DNA from: a virus
IMG/VR virus record: IMGVR_UViG_3300046006_001093
Span: 1 to 37,257 of that record
DNA: 37,257 nucleotides
Reading direction: 5' to 3' (one strand)
The notes below the pieces were generated by a model. The model was given only the letters and a program-made list of their open reading frames with translations, was not told where the DNA came from and did no database searches. Below, one piece after another: positions 10,238 through 19,224 of this stretch. The translations under genes and the position numbers were made by a program. The first letter of the stretch is position 1, and each line of letters opens with the position of its first letter.

Positions 10238-11332
10238 ATGCCAATTACTCCAGTAGACTTGACCGACACATTTGATGTTTGGCGCATTAGAACAAATCAG
10301 AATATAAATTTATCTGAAAGTGCAAACACAGCGGCGGCGGCTGCGTTTACTAGAGCTAATGCTGCAAACGTTCTAGCATTCAATACTGGTATAGGCGCTA
10401 ATGCTTATGCAACTGCGGCCACTGCTGGTGCTAATGCATACATGATTACTATCCAGAATGGTTCTAACACAGCAATTGGTACAGGTGCAAATAGTTATTT
10501 ACTAGCAACTCTAGCTGGTGCTAATGTTGCCGTAGGTACTGGTGCTAACGCATATATGATCGCTGTTCAGAATGGTTCAAATACTGCCGTAGGTACAGGT
10601 GCAAATGCATTCACTAGTGCAACAATAGCAGGCGCCAATACTGCCGTAGGCGTAGGTGCAAATGCATTCACTAGTGCAACAATAGCAGGAGCTAACACAG
10701 CAATTGGTACAGGAGCTAACGCCTTTGCTACAGCCGCTGCAACTGGCGCAAATACAGTGGCCGTAGCCGCTTTTGCTAAAGCTAACTCATCAAGTGTTAA
10801 TATCTTTTCAGACTTAGTTAATACAAACAGATATGTTACCTTTGCAAACAACAATTCTGGTAATACACAATCACTGAACGTTTCTACTTATGGACTATTG
10901 TTTAATCCTTTTACAAGCACACTAACGTCCAATAATATCTCAATTCCTGTGTCATTAGGTATTGGCACAGCACCTTCTGGTACAGCAGGTGAGATTAGAG
11001 CAACGAGTGATATTACTGCATACTATTCATCAGACATTTCGTTGAAAGAAAATATAAATGTGATACCTGATGCTCTCTCAAAATTAATCCAAATAAATGG
11101 TGTTGAATTTGATTGGAGTCAATCATACATCGACAAAAGAGGTGGTGAAGATGGGTACTTTATCCGTAAAAGAGACGTTGGTGTTATAGCTCAAGAAGTA
11201 GAGAAAATTCTTCCTCAAGTAGTTGCAACAAGAGGTGATGGAATTAAAGCTGTCAAATATGAAAAACTAATAGCATTACTAATTGAAGCTATCAAAGAAT
11301 TGAACGAAAAAATAGAATCTAAGAAAGAATAA
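10238..11332 (+). CDS. Tail fibre with C-terminal S74 intramolecular chaperone domain
   Basis: 364 residues. An N-terminal segment (1-45) is followed by Ala/Asn-rich tandem repeats of about 19 residues (about 46-180; core GTGANAF, TSATIAGANTAVG), then a beta segment (about 185-255), and a C-terminal Peptidase_S74 chaperone domain (about 262-364). In this family the domain folds and trimerises the fibre and then cleaves itself off with a Ser-Lys dyad. The expected pair is visible in SSDISLKEN: Ser265 before Asp266 and Lys270 five residues later, so cleavage is predicted at 265/266, removing about 99 residues. GVIAQEVEKILPQVV and YEKLIALLIEAIKELNEKI match the conserved helices of the released domain. 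This is likely a short or accessory fibre for host binding. It starts immediately after the coiled-coil gene. Confidence 0.9.
   Translation: MPITPVDLTDTFDVWRIRTNQNINLSESANTAAAAAFTRANAANVLAFNTGIGANAYATAATAGANAYMITIQNGSNTAIGTGANSYLLATLAGANVAVGTGANAYMIAVQNGSNTAVGTGANAFTSATIAGANTAVGVGANAFTSATIAGANTAIGTGANAFATAAATGANTVAVAAFAKANSSSVNIFSDLVNTNRYVTFANNNSGNTQSLNVSTYGLLFNPFTSTLTSNNISIPVSLGIGTAPSGTAGEIRATSDITAYYSSDISLKENINVIPDALSKLIQINGVEFDWSQSYIDKRGGEDGYFIRKRDVGVIAQEVEKILPQVVATRGDGIKAVKYEKLIALLIEAIKELNEKIESKKE
10597..10689 (+). repeat. Tandem 57-nt repeat in the S74 fibre
   Basis: A 36-base block is identical at 10597-10632 and 10654-10689, giving a 57-base (19-residue) period. More diverged units extend over roughly 10390-10770 and encode the GANA repeats of the fibre shaft. 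The exact copies point to a recent unit duplication, and shaft length could vary by slippage. Confidence 0.8.
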
Positions 11333-11336
11333 AAAT

Positions 11337-11675
11337 ATGGCAGCATATGTAGAACTTTACATGGATCAAGGTACAACATTCAATAATGTCATCAACATAA
11401 CAGATGACGTTACGAATGCTGTTGTGAATGTTTCAGGTTATACAATAACAAGCCAAATGCGTAGGTCATATTATTCAGCTAATGCCACTGCTAATATCAT
11501 ATGCACAATAACAGATGCATCAAATGGTGAGATTACCATGTCAATGACCTCAGCTAATACATCAAACATAAGACCAGGAAGATATCTATTTGACGTTAAA
11601 ACAATAAATACTTCTAATGTAGTCTCACGCATACTTGAAGGAATAGTGACAGTTACACCTCAAGTAGGAAGATAA
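11337..11675 (+). CDS. Small virion-type beta-sandwich protein
   Basis: 112 residues with no signal peptide. The pattern is alternating beta strands (YVELYMDQGTTF, GYTITSQMRRSYYS, GRYLFDVKTINTSN, RILEGIVTVTP). This resembles the small Ig-like or BppU-N-like proteins encoded next to tail fibres in T4-like marine phages, where a short domain describes strands, a turn and a terminal valine-rich strand. It starts four bases after the S74 fibre stop and its own stop is followed after one base by the next ATG, so it is in the same translational unit. A baseplate or fibre connector is likely but inferred from neighbours and fold pattern. Confidence 0.7.
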   Translation: MAAYVELYMDQGTTFNNVINITDDVTNAVVNVSGYTITSQMRRSYYSANATANIICTITDASNGEITMSMTSANTSNIRPGRYLFDVKTINTSNVVSRILEGIVTVTPQVGR

Positions 11676-11676
11676 A

Positions 11677-11913
11677 ATGTCAATCAAAGTATTAGTCAAC
11701 TCTACACCAAAAAATAGAGTTTCGATAAACAATCAGCAAAGAGAAAATATCAGAACAGTTGGTATTGGTAGCAGTGGTGGAGCGGTAAGCTTAACACAAC
11801 TCAATGATGTTGACGCATCTGATCCAAACAATAATGAAACTTTAGTATATGATGCGCTGAGTGAAAAGTATGTCATTAAAGAGTTACCTATTATAAACGG
11901 TGGAACGTTCTAA
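11677..11913 (+). CDS. Small hypothetical tail protein
   Basis: 78 residues. It has a basic N-terminal part (about 1-35), a Gly-Ser linker (GIGSSGGAVSLTQL), then an acidic stretch with Asp/Asn and a C-terminal ELPIINGGTF. SLTQLNDVDASDPNNNETLVYD resembles the short linker found in many phage fibre proteins. Its stop is directly followed by the ATG of the 1547-residue fibre, so it may be an adaptor or assembly partner for that fibre. I cannot assign a specific function. Confidence 0.7.
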   Translation: MSIKVLVNSTPKNRVSINNQQRENIRTVGIGSSGGAVSLTQLNDVDASDPNNNETLVYDALSEKYVIKELPIINGGTF

Positions 11914-14900
11914 ATGGCAAATACACTAATTCAAATAAAAAGATCAACTACTACAGCAACCCCAAGTTCTCTTAATGTGGGCGAGCTTGCTTATTCTTAT
12001 ACATCAAATATAGCTTTTATAGGTACTTCTGATAATACTGGTGCACTTCCCATCGGTGGTCAATTTTATGTTGAAAGAACAAATACTGCTCTAGTGGCAG
12101 CCAATGCCGCATTGGCTAATACTACAGGTACATTTGCAGGCACACTTACAGTAGCAAATGATCTGATTGTTACTGGTAATGCTACATTTGATACCAATAC
12201 AATGTATGTTGATGCTATTAACAATAGAGTTGGTATTGGTACAGCAGCACCATTGTTTAGATTACAAAGCAATGGTACTATAGCATCATATTCATCAGAT
12301 GGAACAAATTATGGCACATTAGGTTCTACGAGTATAAGTCTCGGCCAGAACAATTCGTTTCGCTCAGTTATATCTCATTCTGGAAATGAATCTTTACATT
12401 TTACTCCGTACAATCAATTAGTACTTGCGCTGTCTGCTTCAGATTTTACACCAAGTGTCCAGCTGACAAGTAGCAGAACTTTTGGTTGGAGTTCAACTAA
12501 TGGACAATCTAATAGTCCTGATCTAGTTTTTCATAGAGATGTTGCAAATACGTTAGGCCAAAGAAACGGTACAGCAGGTCAAACATATAGACTTTATGGT
12601 ACATTTACAGACACATCTAATTATGAACGTTTAAGTATTTCTGCTAACGCAAGTGGTTCTTTTATACAGACACAACATGCTGGAACAGGAACTGCTCGAT
12701 CACTGAATCTAGGCGCTAACAATACAACATTATTTCAAATTCAGCCAGCCGCAAAACCAATAAGAATGTCATCGGGTAGTATTGCTGGTACATCAGGTAC
12801 AGGATTTTATCATTTAGATAATACTTCTTTTGCTTTTGGTCAAGATGCAGGATCGGGTGTGTGGGGTGGTATCTATTATGATGGATTTGTAGTTTCTTCC
12901 GAAAAGTTCTATGGTTTTGGATCATCTGGAACAGCTTCTCCTGATACTTTATTATATCGTGATGGTGCGTCAGGAAGGTTAGCACAAAGAAATAGTTCAG
13001 CCGCACAATCATATCGTCTTTATGGTACATATACAGATGCTTCTAACTATGAACGTATCAATCTAACTGCTAACACAACTGGACATTATATTATTGGTGA
13101 AGAAGGTGGTACTGGTGCTGCTCGTCCATTATATCTAGGTTCTAATAATGCTATTGCTGTTACTATTGAATCTAATAATACAGTTAGAACAAGTAGTACG
13201 CTTACATCTGGTGGAAGTATTGGTATTGGTGGTCAAGCTGTAACTAGTGCTGGTTGGGAATATAATAATCCCGCCGACATGTCAATTTATTCAAACTCTT
13301 CTAAAATGATAGGTATACACGGTGGTAGCGGTTTTGTATTGTTTAGAAACGCAATTGCATTAAGTAGTACTGCAAACTATAATACTCAAGATGTCATTCT
13401 CGCGCGCGATGCTGCAAATATATTAGCACAACGTAATGGTACAGCTAATCAAACATATCGTCTATATGGCACATACACAGACACATCCAATTATGAACGC
13501 ATAAACATAACTGCTAACACAACTGGCCATTATATCATTGGTGAAGAAGCAGGCACTGGATCAGGACGACCATTATATCTAGGTTCTAATAACCGTATCA
13601 ACATGACAATCGATACTTCTGGTAACGTTGGCATTGGTGTAACTGCACCATCTAGCATCCTTGATGTAAATGGTAAAATTACAACTCGATTTGGTGGTGC
13701 TTTAAGAGGTTACTTTGGTAGTCCTTCTTGGGATAGTTCTTATGTTGCAATTCAACATGGTTCTCTTGGCGAATCTTCAAGCAATGCAGCAATTCATCAA
13801 AGTTCGGTTGGTGACACTACACTCAATGCTGCAATAGGTAGAAGCGTTCTACTTAAAATTAATAATGATGCTGGAGGTCAAGGACAACTTGCATTTACTA
13901 GTAAGAATTTTGCATTTACTGGTGCAAACGTTGGTATTGGTATTGCTACAGCAACGTCCAATCTGCATGTTATCGGTACAGCAAACGTCACATCGAATCT
14001 TGTTGTTCAAGGTGTAGATGTATTATCAAGTATAACAGGTGCTAACAACTATGCTAACTCTACATATGTAAAGTTGTCAGCAGCAAGCCAGACAATAACT
14101 GGCGATCTAACAGTTGTTGGTAATCTAAGTCTTAGTGGAAATACTACATTTTCTAACGCTCAAACGCTGATCGTCAATGATCCACTAATCTATCTTGCTG
14201 GTAATAATTATACTTCAGACATTATAGATATAGGTTTCATTGCCAACTATGTGAACGCAACTGGATCTAATGTTCATACTGGATTGTATCGTGAACATGA
14301 AGACAAGATGTACTATCTGTTTCAGGGTTATGATAGAGAACCAATAAACAATCATATTGGTGCTTTATCTAATAACATGACGCTTGCTGTTCTTAATGCA
14401 GACTTGAGAACAAGCAACTTGACTCTTGGTGGTACAAACACTATCACATGGATCACATCTTCATTTGCGAAAGCCAATGCAGCACTAGCTAATACATCTG
14501 GTATTTGGTTTAACGGCAATCTAACAATAGGTTCTGCAACATCTGATGTGTATCTTGGTGACACGATTGTCTATGCTAATCTTGGTAGTGCTGTATCAAA
14601 TAGTAACTCTGGTTTTGTCATTAATCAGACATGGAACAACGCAGGTCAAATTTTTACTGGTCTGACAATCAATGTTAATAGCACCGCGGCTTCGGCATCT
14701 TCTTATCTTCTTGACGTAAAACAAAACAATGCTAGTGCCTTCTATGTGAGACGATACACAGGAATTCAAGGTGAAATTGGTATTAATTCAAACGGTGGTA
14801 TTTGGAATTTAAGAGTTGTTGGTAATGAAGTTAATCTAATAGGAACTTCTGGCAATCATAACGTTAAACTTCCAGGCGCAAACTTTCTTCGTTCCGCTGT

Positions 14901-16557
14901 TGGTTATGGCTTTGAACTAGGTAGCTCAAGTGGTTCTGTATTATATTCAGGCGCGCAAGAAGCGGCAAACACTCTTGCACAACGTAACGGAACAGCAGCA
15001 CAAGCATATCGTCTTTATGGCACATATACTGACGCATCCAATTATGAACGTATCAATCTAACTGCTAACACAACTGGTCACTATATTATTGGTGAAAAAG
15101 GTGGTACTGGTTCAGCAAGACCATTATATCTTGGTTCTAATAATGCTATTGCAGCAACGATTGATGATCAGGGTAGAGTTGGAATTGGCACTACAAGTCC
15201 AACCTCGCCTCTTCATGTGGCTGGTGCAACATTTCCAGTAGCAAGAATAGAAAGAACAACGTCTCTTACAACAGGATCAAGGTCCTCATTTGCATCAATA
15301 CACAAAACAACTGGTGATATGACAGATGGTTTTGGCACTGATTTCAGTTTTATAATAAGAGATTCATCAAATGTTGATAATGAAATCGCTCAATTTGGTG
15401 CGTGGAGAGATGGTGCAGACAATAGCGGAACACTATTTTTCTCGACAATAAATGCTGGTGTGTTTGAGTATCCAAAGATGTTTATCAAACCCAATGGTCG
15501 TGTTGGTATTGGTACATTCACACCAACAGCAAAACTAACGCTTGCCAATGGTACATCTGCTACATCACAACACATATACGGTACTTATACAGATGCATCC
15601 AATTATGAACGTATAAACATAACTGCCAACTCTTCTGGTCATTATATCATTGGTGAAGAAGCTGGTACTGGATCAGCAAGACCACTATATCTGGGTTCTA
15701 ATAATGCTATTGCAGCAACGATTACTGATCAGGGTAGAGTAGGTATTGGTACGACAAATCCTCTTGCTACATTGCAAGTTAATGGAAGTATATTATTAGC
15801 TAACAGTTCTGGAGTTGGTTTAAACACTCTACTCATAAATCCAAAAAATATATCCAACTTCTCAGTGATTGGTACTTATCCTGCTGAAGGTACCAACATC
15901 AACTCTACATTATGGGTTGTACCAAAAGGAACAGGTGTAGCAAACAATAAGGCACAAATTAACGTCTTTAAAACAGATTTCGTGGCAGATTCTACAAATT
16001 ATGAGTTTGCTGGTCTTAGAGCAAGAGATTTTGATTTTTTCTTCGCAACAGGAAAAAATGGAACTGGTATAACAAGACCATTAGTTTTTTCTGCTGGTGG
16101 TTTAAATGGCCCGCCTATAAACGAAAATCAATTTGTTGTTGACACAACAGGTAACGTAGGTGTCGGCACATCATCGCCTGCATACAAACTAGAAGTTGCT
16201 GGTTCGTTTGCTGCTCAGACAAAGAGCTTTATTATCAACCATCAGAGCAAACCAAATCACAGACTAAGATATGGTTCACTAGAAGGTCCTGAAAACGGTG
16301 TATATGTTCGTGGCAAGTCAACAAGCAATGTCATTGAACTACCTGATTACTGGACATGGTTGGTTGATGAAGACACAATCACTGTTAATATCACACCAAT
16401 CGGTAAAAAGCAAACCCTATTCGTAGAGAAGATTGAGAACAACAAAGTTTATATAAAGAATGACGCTTGGTTTAGCTCAGATGTAAATTACTTCTACACT
16501 GTATATGGCGAGCGTAAAGACGTAGACAAACTCATAGCGGAGATACCTAACCCATGA
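11914..16557 (+). CDS. Long modular tail fibre (1547 residues)
   Basis: The N-terminus (TLIQIKRSTTTATPSSLNVGELAYSY) is the attachment-type start seen on fibres of marine T4-like phages. The body has VGIGT..P motifs and five copies of a ~65-residue module (core RLYGTYTDASNYER, then GHYIIGEEGGTG and RPLYLGSNN) at roughly 12530, 12955, 13405, 14955 and 15535. A central domain (about residues 745-835) has LIVNDPLIYLAGNNYTSDI and YYLFQGYDREPINNHIG. The C-terminus (from Lys1437) holds a conserved tip domain with RYGSLEGPENGVYVRG and a following PDYWTWLVDEDTITVNITPIG; similar domains cap many viral and bacterial surface proteins. No S74 Ser-Lys motif is present. It probably mediates host recognition. 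The stop overlaps the next start by four bases. Confidence 0.88.
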   Translation: MANTLIQIKRSTTTATPSSLNVGELAYSYTSNIAFIGTSDNTGALPIGGQFYVERTNTALVAANAALANTTGTFAGTLTVANDLIVTGNATFDTNTMYVDAINNRVGIGTAAPLFRLQSNGTIASYSSDGTNYGTLGSTSISLGQNNSFRSVISHSGNESLHFTPYNQLVLALSASDFTPSVQLTSSRTFGWSSTNGQSNSPDLVFHRDVANTLGQRNGTAGQTYRLYGTFTDTSNYERLSISANASGSFIQTQHAGTGTARSLNLGANNTTLFQIQPAAKPIRMSSGSIAGTSGTGFYHLDNTSFAFGQDAGSGVWGGIYYDGFVVSSEKFYGFGSSGTASPDTLLYRDGASGRLAQRNSSAAQSYRLYGTYTDASNYERINLTANTTGHYIIGEEGGTGAARPLYLGSNNAIAVTIESNNTVRTSSTLTSGGSIGIGGQAVTSAGWEYNNPADMSIYSNSSKMIGIHGGSGFVLFRNAIALSSTANYNTQDVILARDAANILAQRNGTANQTYRLYGTYTDTSNYERINITANTTGHYIIGEEAGTGSGRPLYLGSNNRINMTIDTSGNVGIGVTAPSSILDVNGKITTRFGGALRGYFGSPSWDSSYVAIQHGSLGESSSNAAIHQSSVGDTTLNAAIGRSVLLKINNDAGGQGQLAFTSKNFAFTGANVGIGIATATSNLHVIGTANVTSNLVVQGVDVLSSITGANNYANSTYVKLSAASQTITGDLTVVGNLSLSGNTTFSNAQTLIVNDPLIYLAGNNYTSDIIDIGFIANYVNATGSNVHTGLYREHEDKMYYLFQGYDREPINNHIGALSNNMTLAVLNADLRTSNLTLGGTNTITWITSSFAKANAALANTSGIWFNGNLTIGSATSDVYLGDTIVYANLGSAVSNSNSGFVINQTWNNAGQIFTGLTINVNSTAASASSYLLDVKQNNASAFYVRRYTGIQGEIGINSNGGIWNLRVVGNEVNLIGTSGNHNVKLPGANFLRSAVGYGFELGSSSGSVLYSGAQEAANTLAQRNGTAAQAYRLYGTYTDASNYERINLTANTTGHYIIGEKGGTGSARPLYLGSNNAIAATIDDQGRVGIGTTSPTSPLHVAGATFPVARIERTTSLTTGSRSSFASIHKTTGDMTDGFGTDFSFIIRDSSNVDNEIAQFGAWRDGADNSGTLFFSTINAGVFEYPKMFIKPNGRVGIGTFTPTAKLTLANGTSATSQHIYGTYTDASNYERINITANSSGHYIIGEEAGTGSARPLYLGSNNAIAATITDQGRVGIGTTNPLATLQVNGSILLANSSGVGLNTLLINPKNISNFSVIGTYPAEGTNINSTLWVVPKGTGVANNKAQINVFKTDFVADSTNYEFAGLRARDFDFFFATGKNGTGITRPLVFSAGGLNGPPINENQFVVDTTGNVGVGTSSPAYKLEVAGSFAAQTKSFIINHQSKPNHRLRYGSLEGPENGVYVRGKSTSNVIELPDYWTWLVDEDTITVNITPIGKKQTLFVEKIENNKVYIKNDAWFSSDVNYFYTVYGERKDVDKLIAEIPNP
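12530..15723 (+). repeat. Five-copy fibre module (RLYGTYTDASNYER type)
   Basis: Five copies lie at roughly 12530-12742, 12955-13170, 13405-13617, 14955-15168 and 15535-15723. Two further copies are in the fibre at 19225-21309 (a degenerate one near 19799-19985 and a good one near 20278-20490). Protein identity between copies is very high in the core, while the segments between copies differ. Boundaries are by eye. Confidence 0.8.
13966..14021 (+). repeat. 56-nt exact repeat shared with second fibre (copy 1)
   Basis: These 56 bases are identical to 20863-20918 in the other large fibre gene, in the same reading frame, encoding HVIGTANVTSNLVVQGVDV. Identity extends to synonymous positions, which suggests recent transfer or gene conversion between the two fibres. 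Confidence 0.9.
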
Positions 16558-16766
16558 CAACTTTTACAATTGAAATAACAGACGAATCAAAGCTTGCTGG
16601 TATTACAGCAGCACGTAACAAGTACAATGAGAACTTACCTTTGACGATCACTGATGAAGAAGGTGATGAGATTCCTAATCCAGCTATTCTAGAAACTGAC
16701 GAAGATTATGTTCAGTTTGTAATGGATAAAGCATCTGAGAGTTATGCTAATCAGTACGGTACATAA
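16554..16766 (+). CDS. Small acidic protein after the long fibre
   Basis: 70 residues, strongly acidic (DEEGDEIPNP, ETDEDYVQFVMDKASESY). The start ATG overlaps the fibre stop (ATGA) and its own stop overlaps the next ATG by one base, so it is translated in series. The N-terminal FTIEITDESKLAGITAARNKYNE looks like a beta strand and then a helix. Similar small proteins follow fibre genes in related phages as far as I recall. A fibre assembly or chaperone role fits the position and the charge but is not shown by any motif. Confidence 0.75.
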   Translation: MTTFTIEITDESKLAGITAARNKYNENLPLTITDEEGDEIPNPAILETDEDYVQFVMDKASESYANQYGT

Positions 16767-17452
16767 TGGGTGTTAATTATAATAGTAAGATTGTTACTGA
16801 TGGTCTAGTGCTATGCCTGGATGCGGCTAATCGTAAGTCATATCCAGGTAGTGGTAGTACATGGGCTGATCTTGTAAGTAGTAACGTTGGAACATTAACA
16901 AACGGTCCTACTTTTGATACAGGAAACAGCGGTTCTATAGTTTTTGACGGCATAAACGATTTTGTTAACGTTGCTAGTCAATCTATAACCACAAATACTT
17001 CATTTACAGTTTGTTGTTCTGTTTACTTTACAAACTGGAATGATAACTCTTTTAAACCATTAGTTGATGCTGGTAATTTAGGAAGTGGTACTACAAGTTG
17101 GACTTTATCAAAAAACAATATAAATGAACTATTTGTGTCTGTTAATGGTGGATTCATTTCGTTAAATCCTAACATATCAAATAACACATGGTATCATATT
17201 GCTGCGACAGCTACGGCAGGAACGCCATATGTGTTAAGACTTTATGTGAATGGATTCGCAAGAACACCAACAAGTACATCAAATAGTAACTCTTTAACTG
17301 TTGCAACACAACCTGTTCGTATATTTGCCAGTAGCTTCAGTGCGATTTATACTGCTGGTAGAGTATCAAATGTGCAGATTTACAATCGTGCATTATCAGC
17401 ATCAGAAATTCAACAAAACTTCAATGCACTAAGAGGGCGCTATGGAATTTGA
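16766..17452 (+). CDS. LamG/concanavalin-like adhesin protein 1
   Basis: 228 residues forming one LamG-like jelly-roll domain (Laminin_G_3 type). Diagnostic pieces are an N-terminal IVTDGLVLCLDAANRKSYPGSGSTW, SIVFDGINDFVNV, the strand FTVCCSVYF, WYHIAATATAG with YVLRLYVNGF, and the C-terminal VQIYNRALSASEIQQNFNALRGRYGI, split here into motifs. Such domains bind glycans or other surface ligands. There is no signal peptide, which suits a virion protein. It is one of three paralogues in tandem (the others at 17695 and 18423) and overlaps its neighbours by 1 and 11 bases. It is likely a decoration or receptor-binding protein attached to tail fibres. Confidence 0.85.
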   Translation: MGVNYNSKIVTDGLVLCLDAANRKSYPGSGSTWADLVSSNVGTLTNGPTFDTGNSGSIVFDGINDFVNVASQSITTNTSFTVCCSVYFTNWNDNSFKPLVDAGNLGSGTTSWTLSKNNINELFVSVNGGFISLNPNISNNTWYHIAATATAGTPYVLRLYVNGFARTPTSTSNSNSLTVATQPVRIFASSFSAIYTAGRVSNVQIYNRALSASEIQQNFNALRGRYGI

Positions 17453-17705
17453 AACTAGACAATATGTCATCTTCAACGTATCAGAACTTGATCTGATCGA
17501 CTTCACACAAGTTCTTGAAACGTCAGCAGAGACAGTCAGACGTTCAGTTGATGGTACTAAAACATTTGTGAAGTGGGAAGGTTCTGTTGCTGCATGTGTA
17601 GAATCTCTCATCACAAAAGGTGAATATCTGACATATGAAGAGATATTAGCTATCATGAACACAGAAGAGTGGACTACACCAATGGACGAGATGAATGGGT
17701 CTTAA
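17442..17705 (+). CDS. Small protein between LamG paralogues
   Basis: 87 residues, acidic overall. It starts 11 bases inside the preceding LamG gene and ends 11 bases inside the following one, so all three are translationally coupled. It has a beta strand (RQYVIFNVSEL), two helix-like parts (LIDFTQVLETSAETVRRSV and YLTYEEILAIMNTEEW) and a short strand between (KTFVKWEGSV). As with the 70-residue protein before LamG 1, a small acidic gene precedes a LamG gene, so a chaperone or adaptor pairing is plausible. No recognised family. Confidence 0.7.
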   Translation: MEFETRQYVIFNVSELDLIDFTQVLETSAETVRRSVDGTKTFVKWEGSVAACVESLITKGEYLTYEEILAIMNTEEWTTPMDEMNGS

Positions 17706-18426
17706 TCATTCACCTCGAATTGTCACTGATGGTTTAGTTCTGTGTTTGGATGCAGCTAATCGCAGATCGTATCCTGGTAGTGGTAACACATGGATTGATT
17801 TAAGTGGTAATGGTTATCATCTTACTCTGACGAACGGTCCTACATATAGCTCAAACAATAGCGGAGGAATAGTATTCGATGGTATAAACGATTATGCTTT
17901 AGGAACAGATACTATCAGAGTTGGTGGTAAAAATAAAACACTGACAACTGAAATTGCTTTTTTCTTACCTACTTCTGGAATAGGAATGATTTTAACCAAT
18001 CAGAGACAGGGTGGAGATAACGGACAAGGTCTCTATACATGCAGTAACACTACACTACAATTTGAACAACACTCGCGAACAGCACCTCCTTACTTATATT
18101 ATCTAACAGCATCAGCTCAAGGATTTTCCAATCTAAGAATTGATGGTTGGAATATAGTCTCTTGGGGTTTGACAATTGGAACATCAAATATCTCATGTAA
18201 TTACATGATTAATGGATACACTGAAACAATTTCAAATACAATTGTTTGGGACGGTGTAGAAAGCTTGACCGACGATAATCTCGAAATAGGAAGATGGAAA
18301 AATCACACGTATGGTGATTTCTATGGTAAACAAACAGTCGGAAGTCTTAAAGTTTATAATAGAGTTTTGAGTGTCAGTGAACAGTTAAGAAACTTCAATG
18401 CTCTCAGAGGAAGATACGGAATATGA
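17695..18426 (+). CDS. LamG/concanavalin-like adhesin protein 2
   Basis: 243 residues, same architecture as its neighbours: RIVTDGLVLCLDAANRRSYP at the N-terminus, DLSGNGYHLTLTNGPTY, GIVFDGINDYAL, a central jelly-roll, and SLKVYNRVLSVSEQLRNFNALRGRYGI at the end. The ends are almost identical to paralogue 1, while the middle has diverged (it contains TNQRQGGDNGQGLYTC and DGWNIVSWGLTIG), which is what one expects if the variable core binds ligand. It overlaps the next gene by four bases. Confidence 0.85.
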   Translation: MGLNHSPRIVTDGLVLCLDAANRRSYPGSGNTWIDLSGNGYHLTLTNGPTYSSNNSGGIVFDGINDYALGTDTIRVGGKNKTLTTEIAFFLPTSGIGMILTNQRQGGDNGQGLYTCSNTTLQFEQHSRTAPPYLYYLTASAQGFSNLRIDGWNIVSWGLTIGTSNISCNYMINGYTETISNTIVWDGVESLTDDNLEIGRWKNHTYGDFYGKQTVGSLKVYNRVLSVSEQLRNFNALRGRYGI

Positions 18427-19190
18427 GTGTCTATGCTGGTCCTGAGATATCAAATGATAGTTTAGTTTTACATCTTGACGCTGCTAACCGTAGATCGTAT
18501 TCAGGCAGCGGTACAACATGGACAGATTTAAGTGGTTTTGGACAAAACTTTACGTTGTATAATTTACCTACTTTTTCGAGTAACAGTCAAGGTGAACTTT
18601 TGTTTTCTGGTTCTAATGATTATGCGAGAATACGAGGAAGCAGTTCTATAGATTTGATGAACTCTAATGGAACAGTTGAAGTATGGTTTAGAACAATATC
18701 TAATACTTTAGGAACTGATGCTTATGCACGATTAATTAGCTTTTCTGATGAAGCAGGTACAGGATCTGATACAACTTCGACACAAACCAGTGAAAATGAT
18801 TTTAATACTTACCTGTGCGTAGTAAAAAATAATACAGACGAGAGATTGGCTTTATGGTATAAAAACAATCCAAGTGCTTTTGGTCCTGCAACTTTAGTAA
18901 ACACAAATCAACATTTCAATGCAGTCATATCTTGGTCTACAAACGCATCACAAATGACATTCAGCTTCTATTTAAATGGATCAGTTGCAAATACAAGTAC
19001 CGTAACTCAATCTGCATATAGCACAAGTGCATCTACAATAACGATTGGTCAAAACTCCAAAGGTGCACTTGGTAACACATTTCAAAATTCTACTTGTGCT
19101 TTTTCAATGATAAAAATGTACAACAGAGCATTAACAGCAGCAGAAATACGACAAAACTTCAATGCACACCGCGGCCGCTTCGGGATATGA
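18423..19190 (+). CDS. LamG/concanavalin-like adhesin protein 3
   Basis: 255 residues, third LamG paralogue. The N-terminal motif is changed to NDSLVLHLDAANRRSYSGSG, followed by TWTDLSGFGQNFTLYN, LLFSGSNDYARI, GTVEVWFRT, MTFSFYLNGS and the C-terminal MIKMYNRALTAAEIRQNFNAHRGRFGI. It lacks the preceding small acidic partner that paralogues 1 and 2 have. Its TGA is the first part of a GATAAATA box that may drive the next fibre gene. Glycan or surface binding is likely from the family. Confidence 0.85.
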   Translation: MSVYAGPEISNDSLVLHLDAANRRSYSGSGTTWTDLSGFGQNFTLYNLPTFSSNSQGELLFSGSNDYARIRGSSSIDLMNSNGTVEVWFRTISNTLGTDAYARLISFSDEAGTGSDTTSTQTSENDFNTYLCVVKNNTDERLALWYKNNPSAFGPATLVNTNQHFNAVISWSTNASQMTFSFYLNGSVANTSTVTQSAYSTSASTITIGQNSKGALGNTFQNSTCAFSMIKMYNRALTAAEIRQNFNAHRGRFGI

Positions 19191-19196
19191 TAAATA
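19189..19196 (+). promoter_or_regulatory. Probable late promoter box (GATAAATA)
   Basis: It overlaps the stop codon of LamG 3 in a 34-base gap and matches seven of eight bases of TATAAATA. It lies 28 bases before the ATG of the second fibre, with GAGAG at about 19216-19220 as a possible ribosome site. Confidence 0.5.
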
Positions 19197-19224
19197 ACAA
19201 GACCAGTATCAACAGAGAGTAGTA

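Noticed and set aside
10390-10770. CRISPR-like array from the regular 57-base repeats
   Set aside because: The repeats are in frame, code for the fibre shaft, and have no unique spacers.
12716-13030. Minus-strand frame of 104 residues inside the long fibre
   Set aside because: Low-complexity His/Tyr-rich sequence opposite a repeat-rich fibre gene; the plus frame is clearly the coding one.
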